DNA of 64,000 nt from Pseudomonadales bacterium (GTDB taxonomy: Bacteria; Pseudomonadota; Gammaproteobacteria; Pseudomonadales; Halieaceae): contig JACKNN010000002.1 in assembly GCA_024234855.1 (NCBI GenBank), positions 496,001 through 560,000 on the forward strand. Direction: 5' to 3'. A program made the translations under genes and the position numbers. Shown here in pieces: positions 9,115-17,178 of this stretch. The notes beneath the pieces are model-generated. The model did no database searches. It was not told the DNA's origin and saw only the letters and a list, made by a program, of their open reading frames with translations. The number at the start of each line of letters is the position of its first letter. The first letter of the stretch is position 1.

Positions 9115-10398
9115 ATGCTGAAGCTGAAGTCTGAGTTAACCCTGCCCACCGTCGGCCCCACCGGCTTCGAAACACCCCTGAGCGAAGAAGAAACAGCGAT
9201 CCAGGGCATAGCCCACCAGTTTGCCAGGAATGTGCTGCGCCCGATCGGTGAAGAACTGGACAAAATGACAGCCGAAGAGGTGTGTGCACCGGGCTCCCCA
9301 TTCTGGTCTGTTTACGAGGAGTCGGCCAAGCTCGGGTTGGAGCCCGACTTCTTCAACCAGTTCGAGCCCGATGTCGGTATTCGCCTCGAGTCGATCATTG
9401 GCGAGGAGATGGGCTGGGGAGATGCAGGTCTGGGCGTGTCCATCGGCGCCGCGGGCTTTCCCCTGCAAATGGCCATGGCCACCGGCAACCAGGAACTGGT
9501 TGATCTGTGCACGGGCAAGATCGGCTGCTGGATGATTACCCATCCGGATAAAGGCAGTGACGTGCAGGTATTCGACATCAAGCGCGATTGGGTGCCCGGT
9601 AAGCAGGGTAACAAGGGCAATATGACCGCCAGGGTGGGCAAGGATGAACTGGTTATCAACGGCCAGTGCTCTGCCTGGGTATCCAATGGCGCGGTGGCGC
9701 AGGTAGCCCTGGGCTATCTCGGAGCCGACTACGGCAAGGGCTATTTCGGCGAGGACGGGCTACCCAACGGCGTGGCTGCGATCATTCCCCTTGACCTTCC
9801 GGGCGTTTCCAGGGGCAAGCCGCTGGACAAGATCGGCCAGCGCTCCCTGCCCCAGGGCGAGATCTACTTCGACAATGTCAAACTACCCATCCGCTTCGCA
9901 GTGGGCCTGGGCGACGACTATTACGGCAACCTGGGTTCCGCCTGGTCTTATGCCGGTACCCACATGGCGCAGACCATGACAGGCCTTGCCCGGGCCGCCT
10001 TTGAAATGGCCCTGCAGTACTGCCACGAACGCAAACAGGGCGGCCAGCTGCTGGTGGATCACCAGCTGACCCGCTACCGCCTCGGTGACATGTACCGCCG
10101 GGTGGAATTATGCCGCTCGGTGGCCCGCCGCAGCCTCGCCTATGCCCGACTGACCCCGGCGGGGCACCCCTATGCCACTGCGGCCGGCAAGGTCACCGTC
10201 ACCGAGGAAGCCATGAAGGTGGCCACGGAAGCCCTGCAGTTGTTCGGCGGCGCCGGCACTTCCCGGGAGTATCCGATCGAAAGGCTTTTCCGCGACGCTC
10301 GCGCTGCGCAGATCGAGGACGGCGAAAATTATATTCTCACCATGCGCCTGGGCCTGCTTTGCCAGCAGCTGTATGCCGAGGGCTGGACGCAGAATTAA
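9115..10398 (+). CDS. acyl-CoA dehydrogenase
   Basis: 427 aa with the three-part ACAD fold: helical N-terminal domain, beta middle domain (CWMITHPDKGSD and INGQCSAWVSNGA) and C-terminal helical FAD-binding domain (LQLFGGAGTSREYPIERLFRDARAAQIEDG). It is expected to oxidise an acyl-CoA at C2-C3 and pass electrons to ETF; an ETF-ubiquinone oxidoreductase gene is at the right end of the window. The usual catalytic Glu in the YEGT-type motif aligns with Asp402, with Glu401 next to it, so the base may be shifted. It is the first gene of a plus-strand operon with a CoA ligase and a thiolase; the start codon is ATG at 9115 behind a GGAGA site. Confidence 0.9.
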   Translation: MLKLKSELTLPTVGPTGFETPLSEEETAIQGIAHQFARNVLRPIGEELDKMTAEEVCAPGSPFWSVYEESAKLGLEPDFFNQFEPDVGIRLESIIGEEMGWGDAGLGVSIGAAGFPLQMAMATGNQELVDLCTGKIGCWMITHPDKGSDVQVFDIKRDWVPGKQGNKGNMTARVGKDELVINGQCSAWVSNGAVAQVALGYLGADYGKGYFGEDGLPNGVAAIIPLDLPGVSRGKPLDKIGQRSLPQGEIYFDNVKLPIRFAVGLGDDYYGNLGSAWSYAGTHMAQTMTGLARAAFEMALQYCHERKQGGQLLVDHQLTRYRLGDMYRRVELCRSVARRSLAYARLTPAGHPYATAAGKVTVTEEAMKVATEALQLFGGAGTSREYPIERLFRDARAAQIEDGENYILTMRLGLLCQQLYAEGWTQN

Positions 10399-10434
10399 GC
10401 ACGCGACTTAACCCATTTCAATCGTTGGATCACC

Positions 10435-10451
10435 GGCCGCGACACGCGGCC
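10435..10451 (+). other. intergenic hairpin between operon genes
   Basis: A perfect 7-bp GC-only stem (GGCCGCG / CGCGGCC) with a 3-base loop lies between the acyl-CoA dehydrogenase gene and the next gene. It has no T-tract, so it is not an intrinsic terminator; a processing or mRNA-stabilising element is possible. Confidence 0.5.
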
Positions 10452-10473
10452 CTATACAAAAGAGGAAAGTACA

Positions 10474-11607
10474 ATGGCCAAGTATCCTGTAGTCGTTTAT
10501 GGCGCCAGTGGTTACACCGGTATGCTCACCATGGACTGGTTGATCGACCAGAATATTCCGTTTACCGCCGTTGCCCGCGATGCGAAGCGAGTCAAGGAGA
10601 TGATGGCTCAGCGCGTGGTCCGGCTGGAATCTGCCACCTATGAAATCATCGAGGCAGAGCACACGGTCAAGTCCCTGACCAAGGCATTCAAGGGCGCGAA
10701 GGTTGTCTGTAACACCGTGGGCCCCTTCGTCAAGTACGGTCTCACCGGGGTTGAAGCGGCGCTGAAAGCGGGTTGCCACCACCTGGATACCACCGGCGAA
10801 CAGGCCTATGTGCGCGCCGTGCGCGACCAGTTCGGCGAACTCTACAGCCAGGCCGGGCTGCTGGTCTCACCCTCGCTCGCCTACATGTACAGCTACTCGG
10901 AAATAGCCGCCGAGCTGGCGCTGGAGCACCCGGGCATCGACGCCCTGCAAACCTCCGCACTATGCCGCGGGCCGCGCGGCATCGGCGCCGGTGTCACCGT
11001 GGGCTCTACCGCCTCGATCTTCGAGATGTACCGCTCCGAGCCGTGCTACCTGTGGGAAAAGGAACTGGTGACTCACCCGGTCGGTAAAACCTATACGATC
11101 AACTCACCCGACTTCATGGACCCGGTATTCGCACTGCCCTGGAGCGGCACCTCCTTGCCAGTCTATTTCCAGAACGATCCCCGTGTGCGCAGCTGTGAGT
11201 CCTGTGTCGGCTTTTACGACAACGATGCGATGAAAATGGTGCATGCCCTCGGCGAAAAATGGGAAGCGGAGTACAAGAACCTGCCGGTCGAGCAACAGGA
11301 TGCGATCCTCAAGCAGATCACTGAATCCACCACCCCCAGTATGCCGCCGCGCGAGCGCACGACCCTGGTGCGCACCGTGGATACCGCCATTGGCCGGGGA
11401 ATCCTGTCCGCGGTCCGCGCCACGGTTTACGGCACCACGGCTTATATCGCCACCGGCGCCCTGCAGACTGCCGGTGTGATCAAGCTGCTCGATGGCGATA
11501 CCAACAAGGTCGGCTTCGCCTCGGGTTCCAAGGCCTTTGGCCACCGCTACCTGCTGGGCTTCCTCGAGGAGCGCGGCCTGGCGCGCGCCAGTGTCACTGA
11601 ACTGTAA
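10474..11607 (+). CDS. saccharopine dehydrogenase-like NAD(P)-binding protein (DUF5938-like)
   Basis: 377 aa with an N-terminal Rossmann motif YGASGYTGML and a saccharopine-dehydrogenase-like catalytic region (CNTVGPFVKYG..AALKAGCHHLDTTGE). Many such proteins are not lysine enzymes but trans-acting enoyl reductases or unknown oxidoreductases. Its place between an acyl-CoA dehydrogenase and an acyl-CoA ligase points to a step in lipid or carboxylic-acid catabolism, which is inference. Ribosome-binding site GAGGA at 10461. The second half carries a hydrophobic stretch near residues 300-330, consistent with membrane association. Confidence 0.75.
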   Translation: MAKYPVVVYGASGYTGMLTMDWLIDQNIPFTAVARDAKRVKEMMAQRVVRLESATYEIIEAEHTVKSLTKAFKGAKVVCNTVGPFVKYGLTGVEAALKAGCHHLDTTGEQAYVRAVRDQFGELYSQAGLLVSPSLAYMYSYSEIAAELALEHPGIDALQTSALCRGPRGIGAGVTVGSTASIFEMYRSEPCYLWEKELVTHPVGKTYTINSPDFMDPVFALPWSGTSLPVYFQNDPRVRSCESCVGFYDNDAMKMVHALGEKWEAEYKNLPVEQQDAILKQITESTTPSMPPRERTTLVRTVDTAIGRGILSAVRATVYGTTAYIATGALQTAGVIKLLDGDTNKVGFASGSKAFGHRYLLGFLEERGLARASVTEL

Positions 11608-11633
11608 GCCCGGTAGCATGCGAGGAGAATAGC

Positions 11634-13190
11634 GTGGCCATTATCGACTTCTACGACCGCGGCTGGGGCATCAACCCCACCGGGGTCGCCTACATCCAGG
11701 GCGACCGCTCCTATACATTCAATGAGGTCGGGGAGCTCTCCTGCCGTATCGCCAATCGTCTGCTGGCGCTGGGCTTGCCCAGGGAGGCCAAAGGCGCCAT
11801 CTGGGCCGGTAACGATGTCACCGCCTGGACCTGTACCCTGGGGCTGTGGCGCGCGAATATGACCTGGATACCGGTCAATGCCCGCAACTCGGCTGAGGAC
11901 AATCACTATATCCTCGATGCGTTCGACTGCGATGTGATGTTCTATCACAGTGCGTTTGCCGCGGTGATCGCCGGGTTGCGTCCGACGCTGCCGAAGATCA
12001 GGCACTGGGTGTGTGTCGATGCTGACGATGCGGATGCGCCTTCGCTGGAAACCTGGATAGCCGACGCCGCCGTCACGCGGCCGGAAGTGGCCTATGACAT
12101 GGATGATGTGGTCATGCTCTCGCCCACCGGTGGCACCACCGGGATGCCCAAGGGGGTGATGAACACCCATCGCAGCTGCCAGACCTTTGTCGCCCACTTT
12201 ATGCTGGCCTGTCCCTATGGCGCCGATGAGCGGCCGGTAAACCTCGCGGCGGCACCCATGACCCATACCGCCGGCCTGCTCGCGGTGCCCTGCACGGCGC
12301 AGGGCGGCACGGTGGTGGTGGTTACCAAACCGGATCCCGCGCTGATTTTCGAGGCGATCACAAAACACAAGGTCAGCGAGTTCTTCCTGCCGCCCACGGT
12401 GATCTATAAATTGCTGGAGATCCCGGGTATCGAGAAAATCGATATGTCGCCGGTAAAATACCTTATGTACGGCGCGGCACCGATGTCGGTGGAAAAACTC
12501 AAGAAAGCCATCGATTTGTGGGGCCCGATCATGGCGGGCGGCTACGGCCAGACCGAGGCCCCCGCCAGCATTGCCAACCTGCCGCCCGGTCACCATTTCG
12601 CCAACGGCAAGCTGGCCTCCGATGAAAGGCTGTCTTCCGTGGGCCGGCCCAATCCCCTGATCCGTGTCGAAATGATGAACGATGCCAACGAGATCCTGCC
12701 CCGGGGCGAAACCGGGGAAATCTGCGTGCGCGGCGACCTGGTGATGAAAGGTTACTACAAGCAGCCGGACAAGACGGCCGAAACCATAATCGACGGTTGG
12801 TTGCATACCGGCGATGTCGGCAACATCGACGCGGAGGGTTACCTGCACATTACCGATCGCAAGAAGGATATGATCATCTCCGGTGGTTTCAACGTCTACC
12901 CCAGCGAGGTCGAGCAGGTGATCTGGAGCCATCCCGCAGTGCAGGATTGCGCGGTGATAGGCGTGCCGGACGAGAAATGGGGCGAGGCGGTGAAGGCCGT
13001 GATCGAACTCAATCCCGGCCAGACCGTTACCGCGCAGGAAATCATCGCCCTGTGCAAGGAAAAGCTGGGCAGCGTAATGGCGCCCAAGACGGTGGACATC
13101 ATCGCGTCACTCCCTCGCAGCACGGTGGGCAAGGTATTGAAGAAAGACCTGCGCCAGCAGTACTGGCAGGACAGCGGCCGCAAGGTCTAG
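11634..13190 (+). CDS. AMP-dependent acyl-CoA ligase
   Basis: 518 aa ANL-superfamily adenylating enzyme. It activates a carboxylic acid with ATP and CoA. Motifs: the P-loop-like LSPTGGTTGMPKGVMNTH (A3), YGQTEAPA (A5), WLHTGDVG (A7) and the C-terminal KDMIISGGFNVYPSEVE (A8) with the catalytic Lys in GKVLKKDLR. The start is GTG at 11634 preceded by GAGGAG. This ligase would supply the substrate for the dehydrogenase and thiolase in the same operon. Chain length and structure of the acid are not readable; neighbours would fit medium or cyclic acids. Confidence 0.92.
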   Translation: MAIIDFYDRGWGINPTGVAYIQGDRSYTFNEVGELSCRIANRLLALGLPREAKGAIWAGNDVTAWTCTLGLWRANMTWIPVNARNSAEDNHYILDAFDCDVMFYHSAFAAVIAGLRPTLPKIRHWVCVDADDADAPSLETWIADAAVTRPEVAYDMDDVVMLSPTGGTTGMPKGVMNTHRSCQTFVAHFMLACPYGADERPVNLAAAPMTHTAGLLAVPCTAQGGTVVVVTKPDPALIFEAITKHKVSEFFLPPTVIYKLLEIPGIEKIDMSPVKYLMYGAAPMSVEKLKKAIDLWGPIMAGGYGQTEAPASIANLPPGHHFANGKLASDERLSSVGRPNPLIRVEMMNDANEILPRGETGEICVRGDLVMKGYYKQPDKTAETIIDGWLHTGDVGNIDAEGYLHITDRKKDMIISGGFNVYPSEVEQVIWSHPAVQDCAVIGVPDEKWGEAVKAVIELNPGQTVTAQEIIALCKEKLGSVMAPKTVDIIASLPRSTVGKVLKKDLRQQYWQDSGRKV

Positions 13191-13206
13191 CAGGAGTAAC
13201 AGGCTT

Positions 13207-14445
13207 ATGAACGAGGTATATATTGCAGGTATCGCCATGACGGTCTTTGGCCGTCACCTGGAGCGCAGCCTGGATGACCTGGCGGGTGAGGCGCTGACCG
13301 GCGCGCTCAAGGACGCGGGGTGCGACATCGGCGACATCGGCGCGGCATTTTATGCCGGCATGACCAATGGCCCGCTACAGGGCCAGATCTCGATTCCCGG
13401 CCAGGTGGTGTTCAGCAAGATCGGGCTGGAGGGCATTCCCATCTACAACGTGGAGAACGCCTGCGCTTCCGGCAGCACCGCCTTCAACCTGGCGGTGCAG
13501 AGCCTGCGTGCCGGCAGTACCGACGTCGCCCTGGCACTGGGTGCGGAAAAGATGAATATTCCCGACAAGGTCAAGGCCTTCTCCATCTTTGAGGGCGGCT
13601 GGGACGTGAGCCGGGCCGAGGAAAATTACCAGACCCTGGTAAAAATGGGGGAGGGCGTGGACGTGCCGCCGGGCACCACCTCAGACAAGCCCTTCAGCAA
13701 GTTCATGGAGATCTATGCGGCCATGTGTCGCCTGCATATGAAAACCTACGGCACCACCCAGCGCCAGATCGCCGCGGTGTCGGCCAAGAACCACACCCAT
13801 TCGGTGCACAACCCTTTCTCCCAGTTTCGCAAGCCTTTCACCATCGAGGAGATTCTCGCCGCACCGCCCATCACTTATCCGATTACCCTGCCGATGTGCG
13901 CGCCGCTATCCGACGGCTCTGCCGCCGCCATCGTGTGTACCCGGGAGGGGCTCAAGCGCATCGGTGCGGACAGGAGTCGCTGTATCAGGGTTGCGGCAAG
14001 TGTGCTGCGCAGTTTCAGCCACCGCGGTATCGACCAGCCCGAACTGAGTGTGGGCCACCTTGCGGCCAGACAGGCCTATGAACAGGCTGGTCTCGGGCCG
14101 CAGGATATGCAGGTTGCCGAGGTGCATGACGCCTCCGCCATGGGCGAAATACTGCAGGCGGAAAACCTGGGGTTTGTCTCCTTCGGCGATGGCGGCCCGG
14201 CGGCGGAACGCGGTGAATTTACCGTGGGCGGCCGCATCCCCATCAACCCCTCCGGCGGGCTGGAGTCCAAGGGTCATCCGCTGGGGGCCACGGGTATCGG
14301 CCAGCTCTATGAGTTGGTCACCCAGTTGCGCGGTGAAGCCGGTGAGCGCCAGGTAAAGGGCGCCCGCAATGCCATCCAGGAAAACGGGGGCGGCATGCAG
14401 GGCGTCGAGGAGGCCGCGGTGGCTATTCATATTCTCAGCAAATAA
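13207..14445 (+). CDS. thiolase-family protein (SCP-x / acetyl-CoA acetyltransferase-like)
   Basis: 412 aa. The nucleophilic Cys86 lies in NACASGS, the HDASA segment in AEVHDASAMGE, and the second active-site Cys-containing block is replaced by the SCP-x-type GHPLGATG loop. This pattern belongs to the lipid-transfer/SCP-x thiolase branch rather than to classical FadA. These enzymes cleave 3-ketoacyl-CoA, often branched or steroid side chains. The gene begins 16 bases after the CoA ligase stop with an AGGAG site, so it is in the same operon. Confidence 0.88.
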   Translation: MNEVYIAGIAMTVFGRHLERSLDDLAGEALTGALKDAGCDIGDIGAAFYAGMTNGPLQGQISIPGQVVFSKIGLEGIPIYNVENACASGSTAFNLAVQSLRAGSTDVALALGAEKMNIPDKVKAFSIFEGGWDVSRAEENYQTLVKMGEGVDVPPGTTSDKPFSKFMEIYAAMCRLHMKTYGTTQRQIAAVSAKNHTHSVHNPFSQFRKPFTIEEILAAPPITYPITLPMCAPLSDGSAAAIVCTREGLKRIGADRSRCIRVAASVLRSFSHRGIDQPELSVGHLAARQAYEQAGLGPQDMQVAEVHDASAMGEILQAENLGFVSFGDGGPAAERGEFTVGGRIPINPSGGLESKGHPLGATGIGQLYELVTQLRGEAGERQVKGARNAIQENGGGMQGVEEAAVAIHILSK

Positions 14446-14469
14446 AGACCCCAACAGCGGAGTTTCTCG

Positions 14470-15270
14470 ATGTTTAAAGACAAAGTCGTAGTCGTCACCG
14501 GTGCCGGTTCCGGTATTGGCCGGGAACTGGCCCTGCAGTTTGCCGATGCGGGCGCACAACTGGCGATATCGGATATCAGCCAGGCAGGGCTCGACCAGAC
14601 GCTGGCCATGCTGGCGGCGAAGCCCGGGGTTAGCACCCGCGGTTACCTGCTGGATGTCTCGTCCTGCGACGCCGTCTTCGCCCACGCGGCGGATGTCAAA
14701 CGGGATTTTGGCAGCGCGCACTTCGTGATCAATAACGCCGGCGCCACCATTTTCGGCACTGTCGCCCATACCAGCATAGAAGAATATGAATGGCAGCTGG
14801 GCATCAATATGTGGGGTGTACTGTACGGCACCAAGGCCTTCCTGCCGATGATGCTGGAACAGCGGGTGGGCTGCATCGTCAATATTTCCAGCGTGTTCGG
14901 CCTGCTGGGATTTCCCACCCAGAGTGCCTACAACATGTCCAAGTTTGCCGTGCGCGGCCTGACCGAAGCCCTGTGGAGTGAGCTGGAGGGCACCGGCGTG
15001 CGCGCCGTCTGTGTTCACCCCGGCGGTATCAAAACCAATATCGAAAAAGGCGGCAGGGTTTGTGCCGCTGCCACCGAAGAAGACCGCCTGTTTGCGCAAA
15101 GTGCCGACAAATTGTTGAAGACTCCCCCTGCAGATTGCGCCGCGGATATCATCCGCGGCCTGCGCAAGGGCTCGCACCGGATAATCACCGGTAACAAATC
15201 GACAACCATGTTCTGGTTGGCGCGGCTGTTGCCCAACAATTACCCGGGCCTGCTGCGGCGCCTGGGGTAA
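14470..15270 (+). CDS. short-chain dehydrogenase/reductase
   Basis: 266 aa classical SDR. The cofactor motif is TGAGSGIGRE at residues 11-20, followed by NNAGAT and the catalytic Ser (NISSVFG) and YNMSK (Tyr and Lys). It likely oxidises a hydroxyacyl-CoA or reduces a ketone with NAD(P). It is the last gene of the 9115-15270 operon, 24 bases after the thiolase. The C-terminus is lengthened with a hydrophobic stretch (TTMFWLARLLP) that may associate with the membrane. Confidence 0.9.
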   Translation: MFKDKVVVVTGAGSGIGRELALQFADAGAQLAISDISQAGLDQTLAMLAAKPGVSTRGYLLDVSSCDAVFAHAADVKRDFGSAHFVINNAGATIFGTVAHTSIEEYEWQLGINMWGVLYGTKAFLPMMLEQRVGCIVNISSVFGLLGFPTQSAYNMSKFAVRGLTEALWSELEGTGVRAVCVHPGGIKTNIEKGGRVCAAATEEDRLFAQSADKLLKTPPADCAADIIRGLRKGSHRIITGNKSTTMFWLARLLPNNYPGLLRRLG

Positions 15271-15400
15271 AACAGGTACTCCCCCCGCCTGCGCCGCGGG
15301 CCGTGCTGAAATCCTGCAGGGTCAGGCGTTGTGCCGGCCTCGTGCTTTAGGGTAGTGTAGACGACGTTTTCCAACCAACAACTCTACCAGGAGAAGCAAC

Positions 15401-15772
15401 ATGATCGGTTATGTAACTATTGGCGTTCGGGATATGGAAAAAGCCAAGCACTTCTACACCGAACTGCTGGCCCCGCTGGGCGCATCGGTACTGATGTCCA
15501 TGGACCGGATCGCCTTTATCGGCAAGGCCATGAATGAACCCATGCTGTCTGTCTGTATTCCCTACGATGAGAAAGACCCGTCACCCGGCAATGGCAATAT
15601 GGTCGCCATCAACCCCGGTTCCAAGGAAAACGTGGACAAGTTCTATCACAGGGCGCTGGAATTGGGTGCGACCTGCGAGGGCGAGCCTGGCCAGCGAATC
15701 CCGGATATGTTCTATGGTGCCTACGTCCGCGACCCGGACGGCAACAAGCTCTGCTTTTTCCAGTTTGGCTGA
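15401..15772 (+). CDS. VOC-family (glyoxalase/bleomycin resistance/dioxygenase superfamily) protein
   Basis: 123 aa, one VOC module of two beta-alpha-beta-beta-beta units. It begins YVTIGVRDMEKAKHFYTELLAPLG and ends YVRDPDGNKLCFFQ, both typical of the family; His, Glu or Gln metal ligands cannot be assigned confidently. The substrate is unknown. The gene stands alone, about 130 bases after the SDR stop, with its own AGGAG site (15390). Confidence 0.85.
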   Translation: MIGYVTIGVRDMEKAKHFYTELLAPLGASVLMSMDRIAFIGKAMNEPMLSVCIPYDEKDPSPGNGNMVAINPGSKENVDKFYHRALELGATCEGEPGQRIPDMFYGAYVRDPDGNKLCFFQFG

Positions 15773-15855
15773 CCTCAGGCGTTACCGGCAATACACATTC
15801 ATTCCTGAAATAACCGGTCTGCCCAACCCCGGCGGAACCCAGTGGATGCGATTTT

Positions 15856-16686
15856 ATGAAAAACAGATACCTGGCCCTGTCCTTGCTGTTGCCAACGGTG
15901 TGTGCCCTGGCGGCATGCAGCGGAATGGAAACCGGAAAACACGCTGCCGCGCCAGTGCCCGAGATAATGCCAGGGGTGCTACAGGGCTACCTGCCCATGA
16001 AGACACCCATGCAGAGCGTGGTGTTTGTACCAGCGTCCCCACAGGAGGGCAGCGCACAGCAACAGCTGGATGACCAGGTCAGTGCCTATGCCCGTACCCT
16101 GCGGTATACACCGCGCTGGGCAATGGCCACACACGATGCACACCTCTCGTTTCCCGCTGCTGCCGATACATTTTCCTGCGCGCTGGATGTGCCGATAAGT
16201 GAAAAGGAAACTCCCGCGCTGTACATGTTGCTGCGCAGGACCCTGGCGGATCTGGGGCTGGCAAGCTACTCCGCCAAGAACGCCTATGCGCGTCCGCGAC
16301 CTTTCATGGTGAACGGTGAGCCCACCTGCACGCCGGAGGAGGAAGAGACCCTGCGGCATGACGGCTCCTATCCCTCCGGTCACACCTCGATCGGGTGGGG
16401 ATGGGCGCTGATGCTGGCGGAACTCGCGCCTGACCGGGCCGAGGCCGTGCTGGCAAGGGGCAGGGCATACGGCGAGAGTCGCATCGTCTGCAACGTGCAC
16501 TGGTACAGCGATGTCGTCGCCGGGCGTATGGTCGGTGCCGGTGCGTTTGCGACACTGCATGCCAATACGGAATTTCTCACGGCGATGCAGGCGGCTAAAG
16601 CGGATATTGTCAGTGCGCGCAAACGCGGGCTTACCGCCGGCGGGGACTGCGCGCAGGAGCAGAAGAACCTGTCAGTCGGGCTCTGA
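15856..16686 (+). CDS. PAP2-family acid phosphatase, lipoprotein or exported
   Basis: 276 aa. The N-terminus MKNRYLALSLLLPTVCALAAC is a signal peptide with a probable lipobox ending at Cys21 (LAAC). The three PAP2 phosphatase motifs are present: KNAYARPRP (KX6RP type), PSGHTS and GESRIVCNVHWYSDVVAG (SRX5HX3D type). It resembles class A bacterial non-specific acid phosphatases, which release phosphate from organic esters in the periplasm. It lies upstream of a small exported protein gene and a two-component system, but promoters and terminators between them suggest separate transcription. Confidence 0.9.
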   Translation: MKNRYLALSLLLPTVCALAACSGMETGKHAAAPVPEIMPGVLQGYLPMKTPMQSVVFVPASPQEGSAQQQLDDQVSAYARTLRYTPRWAMATHDAHLSFPAAADTFSCALDVPISEKETPALYMLLRRTLADLGLASYSAKNAYARPRPFMVNGEPTCTPEEEETLRHDGSYPSGHTSIGWGWALMLAELAPDRAEAVLARGRAYGESRIVCNVHWYSDVVAGRMVGAGAFATLHANTEFLTAMQAAKADIVSARKRGLTAGGDCAQEQKNLSVGL

Positions 16687-16795
16687 GCACCCACTGCCTG
16701 GCGCGGCATTTCTGCCGTGCCCGGGCGCATCCAACATTGCAAAAATTTGAGCTGGGGTTGACGCTCCCGCAAGGCTGCCTGGCGTATTCTGGCCT

Positions 16796-16815
16796 CGTGA
16801 TCAAGTGTGATCACG
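16796..16815. promoter_or_regulatory. perfect palindrome upstream of the small exported protein gene
   Basis: CGTGATCA, a 4-base AGTG spacer, then TGATCACG: 8-bp arms, two GATC sites 10 bases apart. It lies 28 bases before the ATG at 16843. A TTGACG element sits at 16757-16762 and TATTCT at 16784-16789, but their 21-base spacing is too wide for a standard sigma-70 promoter. The dyad may be an operator or a 5'-leader hairpin. Confidence 0.55.
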
Positions 16816-16842
16816 CAAAGTAGCTCTTAGAGGATAGTCAGT

Positions 16843-17070
16843 ATGAAAATTTCACGTTTTGTCCCGGTACTCGTTGTCAGTGCTTTTGTGATGGGCAATG
16901 CTTATGCGGCGTCTGCCAGCCCCAGTACCTCTACTACGCTGTCAAAGGATCAAGTGGCAGCGATCCAGAAGGAATGCTCCAAGGCGAATGGTGGCTCCAT
17001 GACGAGCAAGGCCTACACGGAGTGCGTCAAGGCCAAGGAGAGCGCCGCCGCCAAACCCACCCACCAGTGA
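16843..17070 (+). CDS. small exported protein of unknown function
   Basis: 75 aa. Residues 1-22 are a signal peptide (MKISRFVPVLVVSAFVMGNAYA), leaving a mature peptide of about 53 residues rich in Ser, Thr, Lys and Ala with two cysteines (KECSKANGG and TECVKA) about 18 apart, possibly a disulfide. No family recognised; the spacing is not that of PsiF repeats. A clean AGAGGA site at 16830 supports the ATG at 16843. It is flanked by GATC-containing palindromes and ended by a strong terminator, so it is likely a separately regulated monocistronic unit upstream of a two-component system. Confidence 0.75.
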   Translation: MKISRFVPVLVVSAFVMGNAYAASASPSTSTTLSKDQVAAIQKECSKANGGSMTSKAYTECVKAKESAAAKPTHQ

Positions 17071-17076
17071 GAGAGC

Positions 17077-17109
17077 ATCAAGCCCGGCTTGATCACCGGT
17101 ATTGATCAA
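17077..17109 (+). other. overlapping palindromes after the small exported protein gene
   Basis: ATCAAGCC-C-GGCTTGAT (17077-17093) overlaps TTGATCA-N7-TGATCAA (17089-17109). They share bases 17089-17093, so in RNA they would be mutually exclusive stem-loops. The second is related to the palindrome at 16796-16815 by its TGATCA core. No T-tract follows either. Confidence 0.55.
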
Positions 17110-17126
17110 TAGTTCCCTGTAATGTT

Positions 17127-17163
17127 GCCGTGTACCAGCTATGCTGCTACACGGCGCTTTTTT
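17127..17163 (+). terminator. intrinsic terminator before the two-component genes
   Basis: GCCGTGTA pairs with TACACGGC, with an inner CAGC/GCTG stem, followed after two bases by six T. It ends transcription of the small exported protein gene and isolates the two-component operon. Confidence 0.88.
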
Positions 17164-17178
17164 ATGGAGAACAAATGA

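Noticed and set aside
16757..16814. A CRP/Vfr site near the small exported protein gene.
   Set aside because: TGTGA is present but the second half (TCACA at 6-base spacing) is not; the palindrome has a different structure.
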